Shown piece by piece: positions 7,359 through 15,772 of a stretch of DNA of 26,473 nucleotides. The stretch lies in assembly GCA_035535195.1 (NCBI GenBank), contig DATLQK010000017.1, forward strand, positions 1 through 26,473, written 5' to 3'. A model generated the notes under the pieces. It saw only the letters and a program-made list of their open reading frames with translations, was not told where the DNA came from and searched no databases. The translations under genes and the position numbers were made by a program. The stretch comes from JACDAN01 sp035535195 (GTDB taxonomy: Bacteria; Actinomycetota; Thermoleophilia; Gaiellales; Gaiellaceae). Every line of letters begins with the position of its first letter. Position 1 is the first letter of the stretch.

Positions 7359-7871
7359 CTAGCTCGCCGGCGGGATCAGGACGCCGTCGATCACGTGGAT
7401 CGTGCCGTTCGACGCCCCAATGTCCGTCTTCACGACCCGAACCTTCCGGTTCAGGTAGACCCGGTTGCCCTTCACGCCGACACGCACCGTGGCGCCGTTC
7501 AGGGTCTTCACGGTCCGGAGCTTCACGACCTGGGCCGCTTTCACGTCGCCCTTCGCGACGTGGTACAGGAGCACCGCCCGCAGGAGCGCTCGGTTGCGCT
7601 GGAGCTTGCGGAGCGTCGCCTGCGGCACCCTCGCGAAGGCCTTGTCGGTCGGCGCGAACACCGTCACCTTCGTCGAGCCCGAGAGGGCACCTGCGAGGCC
7701 GGCCCGCTTGACCAGCGCGACCAGCGTCTTGAACTGGCCGGCGTCGTTTGCGGTCTGCACGATGTTCCTGTCACTCGCGGTGCTCGAGCTCGGCGAGGCG
7801 GCTGCCCCGCCGACTGCCACCGCCGTGGCCAACGCGGCGGCGACGCACGCCACCAGCTTGCGGGCGGTCAT
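7359..7871 (-). CDS. Secreted fasciclin (FAS1) domain protein
   Basis: 170 residues. An N-terminal signal peptide (residues 1-25, MTARKL followed by an Ala/Val-rich core) is followed by a single FAS1 domain with its conserved boxes: TVFAPTDKAFARVP, LLYHVAKG and the C-terminal NGTIHVIDGVLIPP. FAS1 domains act in adhesion or as extracytoplasmic binding domains; the ligand here is unknown. The ATG at 7871 overlaps the DUF378 stop by 4 nt, so the two are translated from one mRNA. Control probably comes from the promoter at 8145-8173, next to the CarH-like regulator. Confidence 0.9.
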   Translation of the reverse strand: MTARKLVACVAAALATAVAVGGAAASPSSSTASDRNIVQTANDAGQFKTLVALVKRAGLAGALSGSTKVTVFAPTDKAFARVPQATLRKLQRNRALLRAVLLYHVAKGDVKAAQVVKLRTVKTLNGATVRVGVKGNRVYLNRKVRVVKTDIGASNGTIHVIDGVLIPPAS

Positions 7872-8107
7872 GCCGCCACCGCCCGCGGGTCCCGCCGCTC
7901 GCGCGCCGCGAACGCCGGCAGCCTGATCGCCTGGTAGACCGCCGAGAGGCCGACGAGACCGTAGATGATCCGGCTGAGCGCGTTCGTGGTGCCGAACTCC
8001 TCGCCGGCGATCTCCGCGACGAGGTCGAACTCCGCGATCGCCACGAGCCCCCAGTTCAGCCCTCCGACGATGATCAGCCCCAACGTTGTGAAGTCGAGTG
8101 CTTTCAC
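7868..8107 (-). CDS. DUF378 small membrane protein
   Basis: 79 residues. The pattern LTTLGLII-type start, GGLNWGLVAI and a second helix IIYGLVGLSAVYQAIRL matches the DUF378 family of two-helix membrane proteins of unknown function. The start is GTG at 8107 with a textbook AAGGAGG 6 nt upstream (8120-8114). It is first in a two-gene unit with the fasciclin gene (4-nt overlap). It diverges from the CarH-like gene across a 96-nt region packed with 11-bp repeats. Confidence 0.88.
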   Translation of the reverse strand: MKALDFTTLGLIIVGGLNWGLVAIAEFDLVAEIAGEEFGTTNALSRIIYGLVGLSAVYQAIRLPAFAARERRDPRAVAA

Positions 8108-8144
8108 GTTGTTCCTCCTTTCTCTGTCCTACTTCTGTCCAGGG

Positions 8145-8173
8145 AAGGTACAGGGTTGTCCGAGAGTTGTCAA
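8145..8173 (-). promoter_or_regulatory. Promoter of the DUF378-fasciclin unit
   Basis: Consensus -35 TTGACA (8173-8168), 17-bp spacer and -10 TACCTT (8150-8145) on the minus strand. The predicted start is near 8138, leaving a roughly 30-nt leader with the AAGGAGG site. Its -35 overlaps, on the other strand, the -35 of the divergent CarH-like gene. Confidence 0.7.
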
Positions 8174-8197
8174 GGCTTTGTCCAAATTTCGTACAAT
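8167..8197 (+). promoter_or_regulatory. Promoter of the CarH-like gene
   Basis: -35 TTGTCA (8167-8172), 19-bp spacer and -10 TACAAT (8192-8197). The ATG at 8204 lies 6 nt past the -10, so the mRNA is probably leaderless. Both hexamers fall within 11-bp repeat units, implying autorepression. Confidence 0.65.
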
Positions 8198-8203
8198 GAA
8201 GTC

Positions 8204-9055
8204 ATGAGCAGCGACGGGCAGCTTCGGATCGGCGAGCTAAGTCGGCGCACAGGCGTGGCGCCGGAGCTCCTCCGCGCCTGGGAACGGCGCTACGGGCTTC
8301 TGCGCCCCGAGCGGTCGGAGGGCGGCTTTCGGCTGTACTCCGGCGGCGACGAGCGGCGCGTCCTCCTGATGCGGCAGCATCTCCGCAGCGGGCTGGCGGC
8401 GGCCGAGGCGGCTCGCCTCGCCGTCGCAGCGGGAGACGCGCCCGAGCCCGGGCCTGCCGCAGCGAAGCCGGAGCTCGAAGCCGGCGCGATCAAGCTCCGT
8501 TCCGCGCTCGATGAGTTCGACGAGAACGGCGCGCAGGCGGCGCTGGACGACCTCTTCGGCGCCTTCACGGTCGAGACCGTGCTCGCCGGGGTGATCCTTC
8601 CCTACCTCGTCGAACTGGGCGAGCGGTGGTCGACGGGCGAGGCGACCGTGGCGCAGGAACATTTCGCGAGCAACCTGATCCGGGGGCGGCTGCTTGGGCT
8701 CGGCCGCGGCTGGGACGCCGGCGAAGGGCCACGGGCTGTCCTTGCCTGTGCGCCAGGCGAGCTCCACGACCTCGGCCTGATCGCCTTCGGCCTCACGCTC
8801 GGCCGGCGCGGCTGGCGCATCACCTATCTCGGCCCAGACACCCCCGTCGACAGTCTCGTCGACGCGGCAACCCGACTGAGGCCCGAGCTCGTCGTCGTCA
8901 GCGCGACGACGAAGCGGCGCTTGACGCCGCTCCACGAGCCGCTGAAGGCGCTCGGACGTAAGACGCGCGTGGCGGTGGCCGGCTCGGGCGCGGCCGACGT
9001 CACCGAGCTGGACTCGCTCGGCGGCGATCCCGTCGCCGCGGCGCTCGAGATCTGA
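8204..9055 (+). CDS. CarH/LitR-like MerR-family regulator with B12-binding (photoreceptor) domain
   Basis: 283 residues. The N-terminal MerR winged helix (6-75) has LRIGELSRRTGV, LRAWERRYGLLRP and GGFRLYS. A helical B12-cap domain carries the Wx9EH motif (W142, E152, H153) that contacts adenosylcobalamin, followed by a B12-binding Rossmann domain with E186-L-H188-D-L-G, where His188 is the expected lower axial cobalt ligand. In CarH, adenosylcobalamin drives tetramer formation and DNA binding in the dark, and light breaks the complex. The residue after the motif Trp, His132 in Thermus CarH where it ligates cobalt after illumination, is Ser143 here, so the light-state chemistry may differ. The gene diverges from DUF378-fasciclin across a repeat array that is its likely operator. 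Confidence 0.88.
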   Translation: MSSDGQLRIGELSRRTGVAPELLRAWERRYGLLRPERSEGGFRLYSGGDERRVLLMRQHLRSGLAAAEAARLAVAAGDAPEPGPAAAKPELEAGAIKLRSALDEFDENGAQAALDDLFGAFTVETVLAGVILPYLVELGERWSTGEATVAQEHFASNLIRGRLLGLGRGWDAGEGPRAVLACAPGELHDLGLIAFGLTLGRRGWRITYLGPDTPVDSLVDAATRLRPELVVVSATTKRRLTPLHEPLKALGRKTRVAVAGSGAADVTELDSLGGDPVAAALEI

Positions 9056-9721
9056 CTACTGCACGACCTGGCGGCCGGCCTGGTGCTGCAGGATTTTGCG
9101 CTTGACGCGCTGGAGCGCGTTGTCGATCGTCTTCGTGTCGACTTCCAGGCGCTCGGCCATCTCCTCGTAGGACGAGCCCTCGAGGTAGAGCCGTAGGGCG
9201 TCGGACTCGAGCCCGGAAAGGCCGGTCCCGAGGCAGAAGACGAGGCTCTGAAGCTCCTCGGTCGAGATCACGACCACCGACGGCTCGTCCACGCCTGGCC
9301 CCGGGAGCGCGTCGCCCAACGTGCAGTCGCCTTCGGAGTCCTGGCCGGCGGGCGTCTGGCTGAAGGAGACGTAGGTGTTGAGCGGCGCGTGCTTGAACCT
9401 CGTCGCCGTCTTGATCGCCGTGATGATCTGACGGGTGATGCACAGCTCGGCGAAGCTCCGAAACGAGGTCTCCTTGTCGGAGCGGAAGTCGCGCACGGCC
9501 TTGTAGAGCCCGATCAGGCCCTCCTGGATCAGGTCCTCGGAGTCTCCGCCGGCGAGGAAGTACGAGCTCGCCTTCAGGCGCACGAACCCGGTGTAGCGGC
9601 GGATCAGCGTGTCCATCGCGCCGCCGTCGCCGTTGCGGGCCTTGATCACGAGCTGCAGGTCTTCAAGCTCCCGCTCGGCCCGCTGGGCCGGGGTCATCCT
9701 CGTGGCAGGTCTGGCGGCCAT
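9056..9721 (-). CDS. sigH: RNA polymerase sigma factor, SigH/Spo0H type
   Basis: 221 residues. It has sigma-70 region 2 with VRLKASSYFLAGGDSEDLIQ (about 47-66), EGLIGLYKAVRDFR and SFAELCITRQIITAIKTATR, close to SigH of Bacillus, then region 4 (about 165-210) with an HTH built on SSYEEMAERLEVDTKTIDNALQR. It directs RNA polymerase to a stationary-phase or developmental promoter set in Bacillus; targets here are unknown. The position after rlmB and yacP is the same as in Firmicutes. The ATG at 9721 fits the family N-terminus. Its own promoter lies at 9784-9812. The stop codon touches the stop of the CarH-like gene with no intervening base. Confidence 0.9.
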   Translation of the reverse strand: MAARPATRMTPAQRAERELEDLQLVIKARNGDGGAMDTLIRRYTGFVRLKASSYFLAGGDSEDLIQEGLIGLYKAVRDFRSDKETSFRSFAELCITRQIITAIKTATRFKHAPLNTYVSFSQTPAGQDSEGDCTLGDALPGPGVDEPSVVVISTEELQSLVFCLGTGLSGLESDALRLYLEGSSYEEMAERLEVDTKTIDNALQRVKRKILQHQAGRQVVQ

Positions 9722-9763
9722 TTCCCGTTTTCGAGCTGGACCGGGTGATCGCCCGGATCAGCC

Positions 9764-9778
9764 TCAAGGTCAACTTGA
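9764..9778. repeat. Imperfect palindrome at the predicted sigH transcription start
   Basis: TCAAG and CTTGA arms separated by 5 nt, directly downstream of the sigH -10. Its position suits a repressor operator, but the regulator is unknown. Nearby, TTTCCCGTT (9721-9729, touching the start codon) and AACGGGAAA (9778-9786) form a separate 9-bp inverted pair. Confidence 0.35.
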
Positions 9779-9783
9779 ACGGG

Positions 9784-9812
9784 AAAATAGCATTGAAACT
9801 ACAACATTACAA
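9784..9812 (-). promoter_or_regulatory. sigH promoter with extended -10
   Basis: -35 TTGTAA (9812-9807), 17-bp spacer ending in TGC, and -10 TATTTT (9789-9784). The island is AT-rich within very GC-rich DNA, in the 110-nt gap between yacP and sigH. It gives a leader of about 55 nt. Confidence 0.65.
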
Positions 9813-9831
9813 GGGTTTGCATAGGACCCTC

Positions 9832-10293
9832 TCAATCGGTCCTTTGCGGTGGTCCCTGTGCGCTCGGACCACGTCGCAGCTGTTCGAGGCGTGCCCTCGT
9901 CTCTTCGTCGACCCGATCGCCAACCCTGCTCGGTCGGTCTTCGCGGTGTGCGACATCCTCGAGCGTCGCCGCGAACTCGCGCGAGCTGACCTTCGCGACC
10001 TTCAGGCCGGACGTGCCCCGGACGGCGGCGTCGGACGAGACGAGGCAAACCTGCTCTCGATCGCGGTGCTCGGCCGCCAGGCGCTCGAGCAGCGCGTCCG
10101 CGTGCGGCGCATACCGAACCTCGAGCGCACCGTAGCGCTCCTCCTCCCCCACCCCGTCGAAGACGACCACGCCGCGCGCGCCGCTCATCGCGACGAAGCT
10201 CGCGAGATCGTCGATCAGCTCGCGCCGGTCCTCCAGGCCCGCCGCGCGCAGGACGTTGTAGCCGTCGAACAGGTACAGGGTGGCGTCAGCCAC
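9832..10293 (-). CDS. yacP: YacP-like NYN-domain RNase
   Basis: 153 residues. NYN (PIN-like) fold with conserved acidic positions: LFDGYNVL near the N-terminus, VVVFDGVGEEER in the middle and VSSDAAVR later. The Bacillus homologue (YacP/Rae1) is a ribosome-associated endonuclease, and a similar role in mRNA turnover is plausible. The start is GTG at 10293, overlapping the rlmB stop by 8 nt. The rlmB-yacP-sigH order matches Firmicutes. Confidence 0.85.
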   Translation of the reverse strand: MADATLYLFDGYNVLRAAGLEDRRELIDDLASFVAMSGARGVVVFDGVGEEERYGALEVRYAPHADALLERLAAEHRDREQVCLVSSDAAVRGTSGLKVAKVSSREFAATLEDVAHREDRPSRVGDRVDEETRARLEQLRRGPSAQGPPQRTD

Positions 10294-10992
10294 CGCGCCG
10301 CCGCCGTGCCTCGTACACGAGCAGCGCCGAGGCGACGCTGACGTTCAGCGACTCGATCTGCCCGGCGAGCGGGATCGCGACGATGCCGTCGCACGCCCGC
10401 CGGACGAGGGGCCGCACCCCCCGTCCCTCGGCGCCGAGCACGAACGCCAGGCCGCCGTCGAGGTTGGCCTCCCACAGCGACTGACCACCCTCCGAGTCGG
10501 CCCCCCAGACCCAGAGGTCGGGTCCCTTCACCTCGTTCAGATAGCGAGCCAGGTTCGGCACGACCGCGATCGGGAGGTGCTCGACGGCCCCGGCCGAGGC
10601 GCGGGCGACTGCGGGCGTGACACGCGCCGAGCCGTGAGCGGGGACGACGACACCGGTCGCACCGGCGCCCTCGGCGCTCCGCGCGACCGCGCCGAGGTTG
10701 TGCGGGTCGGTGACCTGGTCGAGGCAGACGAGCAGCGGCCGCTCGGCCTCGGCGAGCTCGTAGGCATCGGCGTAGCGGTACGGCGCGACTCTGGCGACCA
10801 CGCCCTGGTGGTCGCGCGTCCCCACCTCGTCCGTCAACGCACGCTCCGGCTTCACCTGCACCCGCGGACCGTCACCGTTCCCGAGCCACGGGGCGGCGGC
10901 GACCGCCCGCTCGGTCGCCCAGAGCTCGAGCACCTCCCTCGGACCGCGGAGCGCCTCGCGCACCGCGTTCCGTCCGTAGACGTGGTCGGCCG

Positions 10993-10996
<4 letters not shown>
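10286..10996 (-). CDS. rlmB: 23S rRNA (guanosine-2'-O-)-methyltransferase RlmB / SpoU family
   Basis: 236 residues from the ATG at 10996, which overlaps the cysS stop (ATGA). A longer upstream frame exists, but its N-terminus is Arg-rich shadow sequence of cysS. The N-terminal substrate-binding part begins VYGRNAVREAL. SPOUT knot motifs follow: motif 1 DPHNLGAVARSAEGAGA with Asn100 and Arg106, motif 2 VLGAEGRGV (about 186-194) and motif 3 IPLAGQIESLNVSVA ending at 222. It methylates a ribose in 23S rRNA using S-adenosylmethionine. No mrnC gene lies between cysS and rlmB, unlike Bacillus. Confidence 0.92.
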
Positions 10997-12270
<1,274 letters not shown>

Positions 12271-13234
12271 GGCGAATCGCTTCCTCCTCGGGCAGCGCGG
12301 CCAGTATCGCCGTTAGCTCCGGGCCGCGGCCGCGCCCGGTCAGGGCAAGGCGCAGGGCGCGAAGGTCGCCGCCCACCGCCTTCAGTTCCCGCACCACCGT
12401 TCGCGGCTCCGCGCCGGCGAGCTCCTTGAACCGTTCCAGCGTCTCCGGCGACTCAGTCGGCGCCGGATCGGGCGGTTGGACGACCTGCCCGGCGTAATCC
12501 GCCGCTTCGCGCAGGTCGCGCGCGCCGCGAGCCGCCGGCACGGCCGCGACCGGGATCCCCGCGCGCGCCGCCAGCTCGTCGTCGGCGAGACCCTGGATCG
12601 TCTCGACCGCCAGCCGGCGGATGCGCGGCAGGTCGTAGTGGACGTCGTGGCGCGGGATCCCGAGCTCCTCGAGGTAGGCTCGGACGGCCTCAGCGGGGAT
12701 GCCGAGCTCGCGCAGCGATGCCACGGTGGACCCGGCCTCGCGCTTCGAGAGCTTCCTGCCGTTCTCCCCGAGGATCAGGCCGTGGTGGACGTACTCGGGC
12801 GGAGTCGTCCCGAGCGCCTCGTGGAGCCGACGGTGGAGCTCCTCGTTGGGGCGGTGGTCGTTTCCGCGGTAGACGTGTGTGATCCCGAACTCAGCGTCGT
12901 TGACGACGCTCGCCAGGTGGTAGGTGGCCGTGCCGTCCTCGCGCAGCAGTGTCGTACGGCCGAAGCGCTCGCCGCCGAGCTGCTCGGCGGCGTGGCGGTA
13001 GCTCTCCTGCCGCTCGCTCTGGCGCACCGGGCCCTCGTCCCAGGCGAGCCCGAGCCATTCGAGGTCGCGGAGGATCTCGTCTTCCCCACCGGGGACGTTG
13101 CGCGCCGGATCCGTGTCGTCGATCCGGAGGAGCAGGTGCTCCCCCTCCCGCCGGTTGATCACGGCACTGAGGGCGTTCCCGACGTGGAGCGACCCGGTCG
13201 GGCTCGGCGCGAAGCGGACGCGCTTCATCTCGCG

Positions 13235-13240
13235 AATGTA
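13235..13240 (-). promoter_or_regulatory. -10 hexamer of the gltX operon
   Basis: TACATT on the minus strand (13240-13235), 6 nt before the gltX ATG, with no ribosome binding site between them. This fits leaderless transcription. Confidence 0.5.
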
Positions 13241-13241
13241 A

Positions 13242-13270
13242 CGGCCGCCCGGCACAGAGCCGGGCGGCCG
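13242..13270 (-). terminator. Hairpin terminator between the haloperoxidase gene and gltX
   Basis: Perfect 12-bp GC-rich inverted repeat (13242-13253 with 13259-13270) around a 5-nt loop, 15 nt after the haloperoxidase stop and just upstream of the gltX -10. No U-tract. Confidence 0.65.
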
Positions 13271-13285
13271 CCTCATGCACAGAGC

Positions 13286-14524
13286 TCAGTCGTCGGTCGA
13301 GCGGAAGTAGTGGTGTTCGCGGTAGTTCGCGATCTTTCGCGCAATCCGGACGCTCGTCTCGTCCGCGTTGCGGAAGTGGATTCCGGACCAGATCCGCGCC
13401 CCGACGATCTCGTCGATCGCATCGGAGACACGGGTGAAGCTGCGGGTCCTGCCCGCCACATTCGTGTCCGTCCAGGACAGGCAGTCGGTGTCGAAGAACT
13501 GCTGGAGCGTCCTGCCCATCGAGCCGCTGAGGCCGAGGTGGCCCGACGGGTGCTCCGGGTACGGCGGGTTGGCGATGAACGGCAGCCAGTTCGGATCCGG
13601 GTCGGTCCGCGGGTTGCCGTCGCTCGCCGCCTCGCGGATCGCCGTCGTAGGCCGCCAGAACGACCAGTGCGCCTTTTCGTCCCACACCGCGACGAACGCG
13701 TCGGCGGCGGTCATGTAGGTCTCGGCGAAGAGGCGCGCGTTGTCCACGATCGTGAGGCCGTGGGAGACGGAGAGCGAGTTGAGGATTCGGTTCCACGTCC
13801 TCGGCGGGTTCTCCATCCAGTACAGCGCTGCCTGCCCCTCGTCGGCCGATCGCGTCGTGCTGTTCACCGAGCCGAGCGACTTGACCTCGTCGAAGTCACG
13901 CGCGTACTTCTTGCTGGTCAGGTCGTACGGCCCGGACGACCGGAACTGCGACACCCGTTCGATCAGGAACGGCTTCACGTCCTTGACCCAGGCATTCGGG
14001 TCGCTCGTCCCGCCGGGCAGCGGGATCCGCCAGGCACCCGGCGCGAACCCCTCCACGAAACGGAAGGAGCCGAAGCGCCCGTCGGCCGTCCGTGAGGCGA
14101 TCATCGCGGCGGCGGCCGCCTCGCCGACGGCGACGCCGCGGGTCTTCTCCGGCCCAGCCGGGATGCCGAGCAGCGTGGCGTCGTACAGCGCCTGGAGCGC
14201 GGACTGCTGCCCCGGGACGATGTTGAGGAGCACCTTGTAGGCCGCGGCCGCAGCGGCTGCGTCCTTCGAGTCCGTCGGCGTCGCAACCCGCGACGTGAGC
14301 AGGTAGCCCTCGTGGCCCCCGTCGATCGCGTTGACGGCGTCGTAGACGGCTCCCTGCACCATCGCCATGTGCAGCGTGGACACGTTGGGCGCCTGCGCGG
14401 CGGTGACGTAGAGCGCGTTCGCCGCATACTGGTTCCACTGCGTGACGGTGTCTGCGCAAGCGACCGCCGGAGCGGTCAGCACTGCGAGCGCCGCCAGCGC
14501 AGCGGCCAGCGTCGTTCTGAGCAT
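13286..14524 (-). CDS. Secreted vanadium-dependent haloperoxidase / PAP2-type protein
   Basis: 412 residues from the ATG at 14524, chosen because AGGAGG lies 5 nt upstream and the resulting N-terminus is a clean signal peptide (MLRTTLAAALAALAVL...ACA). An upstream start at 14578 would add 18 unlikely residues. The vanadate/phosphate pocket is complete: Lys284 and Arg291 in KAHWSFWRP (KX6RP), PSGH ending at His329, and Arg377 to His383 in ARIWSGIHFRNAD, where the usual Ser before Arg is Ala. The family includes vanadium chloro/bromoperoxidases and acid phosphatases, and sequence alone does not separate them. It acts outside the membrane. It diverges from a LuxR-type regulator and ends before a strong hairpin. 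Confidence 0.87.
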   Translation of the reverse strand: MLRTTLAAALAALAVLTAPAVACADTVTQWNQYAANALYVTAAQAPNVSTLHMAMVQGAVYDAVNAIDGGHEGYLLTSRVATPTDSKDAAAAAAAYKVLLNIVPGQQSALQALYDATLLGIPAGPEKTRGVAVGEAAAAAMIASRTADGRFGSFRFVEGFAPGAWRIPLPGGTSDPNAWVKDVKPFLIERVSQFRSSGPYDLTSKKYARDFDEVKSLGSVNSTTRSADEGQAALYWMENPPRTWNRILNSLSVSHGLTIVDNARLFAETYMTAADAFVAVWDEKAHWSFWRPTTAIREAASDGNPRTDPDPNWLPFIANPPYPEHPSGHLGLSGSMGRTLQQFFDTDCLSWTDTNVAGRTRSFTRVSDAIDEIVGARIWSGIHFRNADETSVRIARKIANYREHHYFRSTDD

Positions 14525-14567
14525 CTCAACCTCCTGTTGATTGCCCAGAGCCTCGAACGTCGCCGCC

Positions 14568-14597
14568 TTGGAGTCCATGCGACATTCGTCGTATCTT
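14568..14597 (+). promoter_or_regulatory. Promoter of the LuxR-type gene
   Basis: TTGGAG (14568-14573), 18-bp spacer and TATCTT (14592-14597), 8 nt before the GTG at 14606, consistent with a leaderless transcript. Confidence 0.5.
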
Positions 14598-14605
14598 TAG
14601 AGCCC

Positions 14606-15622
14606 GTGACGGAGTTTGTGAGAGGGGATGCGCAGCGCTTGCTGCGATTCGTTGCCGACGCCGAGTCGGTTGCCGGCGACGATCCGTTCAGCGGGGATTT
14701 CCTCGCCGAGCTCGGGCAGCTCGTCGAGGCGGACTGGATCAACTTCTGTGAGCTCGACCGGGTGCGTTGCCGAGACCTCCGAAGGGTGCGACGCACGGGG
14801 GACACCGACGACGAGGTGGAGACGGGCAACGCCTTCTGGGAGTTCGTGATTCACGAGCACCCCGTGTGTGCCGAGCACCAGCGAGGCAGCTTCCTCGCGC
14901 TGAAGCTCTCCGACTTCTTGAGCCGCCGGGAGCTCACCCGCTCGCGCCTCTACAACGAATGGTTCCGCCCGAATGGGATCCAGCACGAGCTGACCGTCCC
15001 GATCCCCTCACCTCTCTGGCACACGAAGACATTCCTCTTCGACCGGACGGGGACGCGCGACTTCACCGAGCGCGACCGGCTCATCCTGGATCTCCTGCAG
15101 CCGCACCTCGCCCGGATCTGGCAGGAAGCAAAGACGCGTCGACTCCTGGAGTCGATGCTCGAGGAGCTGGCCCAAGGGACGGAGAACGAGTCGCGCGGTG
15201 TCGTGTTCCTCGACGCGTTCGGCGACGTGGAGTTCGCCTCACCTCCGGCGCGCCGGCTCATCCGTGACTTCTTCGGCGCGGAGCTGGGCTCCCTCCTCCC
15301 GCCGGAACTGCAGGCGTGGTTCGCCGACGGGCCGAGCATGCTCGTGCTGCCGCAACCGCCGAGAAAGCTGACCGTCGAGCGGTCGGGTGATCGGCTGCTC
15401 CTGACCGAGACTCGTCCGGAGGTCGAGCTGACGAAACGAGAGCAGGAGGTGCTCTCGTGGGTCGCGCGTGGGAAGACGAACGCGGAGATCGCGCGACTGC
15501 TCTGGGTCTCGCCCGGAACGGTCCGCAAGCACCTCGAGAACGTCTACGCGAAGCTCGGCGTCAGCACGCGAACCGCGGCCGTCGCCCGCTTCCTTGGGCT
15601 GCTCGAGGCCGAGGCTTCCTGA
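14606..15622 (+). CDS. LuxR-family transcriptional regulator
   Basis: 338 residues from GTG at 14606, placed 8 nt after TATCTT; GTG at 14618 is an alternative. The N-terminal 200 residues look like a GAF-type sensing domain (INFCELDRV, FRPNGIQHELTVPIP, FLFDRTGTRDFTERDRLILDLLQPHL). The C-terminal 65 residues are a LuxR HTH: ELTKREQEVLSWVARGKTNA, EIARLLWVSPGTVRKHLENV and YAKLGVSTRTAAVARFL. No receiver domain is present, so it is not an ordinary response regulator. It diverges from the haloperoxidase gene, a plausible target, although no operator repeat is obvious. Confidence 0.88.
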   Translation: MTEFVRGDAQRLLRFVADAESVAGDDPFSGDFLAELGQLVEADWINFCELDRVRCRDLRRVRRTGDTDDEVETGNAFWEFVIHEHPVCAEHQRGSFLALKLSDFLSRRELTRSRLYNEWFRPNGIQHELTVPIPSPLWHTKTFLFDRTGTRDFTERDRLILDLLQPHLARIWQEAKTRRLLESMLEELAQGTENESRGVVFLDAFGDVEFASPPARRLIRDFFGAELGSLLPPELQAWFADGPSMLVLPQPPRKLTVERSGDRLLLTETRPEVELTKREQEVLSWVARGKTNAEIARLLWVSPGTVRKHLENVYAKLGVSTRTAAVARFLGLLEAEAS

Positions 15623-15623
15623 G

Positions 15624-15725
15624 CTAGCTCCGCAATTCCGACGAGGCCCAGAGCACCGACAGGATCGGCGCCGCCACGACGAAGGCGAGCATGACAAGCG
15701 CCCGCAGTGTGTCCCTGGTTCCCAT
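15624..15725 (-). CDS. 33-residue single-helix membrane peptide
   Basis: ATG at 15725 (minus) opens a 33-codon frame ending with TAG at 15626-15624. AGGAGG lies 5 nt upstream. The peptide begins MGTRDTLRA, has one strong hydrophobic helix (about residues 9-27) and a short tail ending ASSELRS. No family is recognised. It lies 1 nt past the LuxR stop on the opposite strand, divergent from the cupin gene, and explains most of an otherwise empty 150-nt gap. The strong ribosome binding site and typical membrane-peptide layout support a real gene; function unknown. Confidence 0.55.
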   Translation of the reverse strand: MGTRDTLRALVMLAFVVAAPILSVLWASSELRS

Positions 15726-15759
15726 CGACCCTCCTGCATCGGCGCGCCGGCGCGGGAAC

Positions 15760-15765
15760 TAAAGT
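15760..15765 (+). promoter_or_regulatory. -10 hexamer of the cupin gene
   Basis: TAAAGT, 7 nt before the GTG at 15773 with no ribosome binding site, fitting a leaderless start. Confidence 0.45.
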
Positions 15766-15772
15766 CGTGCCC

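Larger units (their letters stand above)
8122..8197. promoter_or_regulatory. Seven 11-bp-phased TGTCC-like repeats, candidate CarH/B12 operator
   Basis: TGTCC or close variants begin at 8125, 8136, 8147 (GGTAC), 8157, 8168 (TGTCA), 8179 and 8190 (CGTAC). Spacings are 11, 11, 10, 11, 11 and 11 bp, all in one orientation. CarH-type MerR/B12 repressors are known to bind as tetramers to 11-bp-spaced direct repeats. The array covers the promoter elements of both flanking transcription units, so bound repressor would block both. Confidence 0.7.

Noticed and set aside
13229..13276. Upstream ATG extending GltX by 16 residues
   Set aside because: It would read through the terminator hairpin; MKRVRFAPSPTG at 13228 is the normal synthetase start and TACATT is spaced for it.
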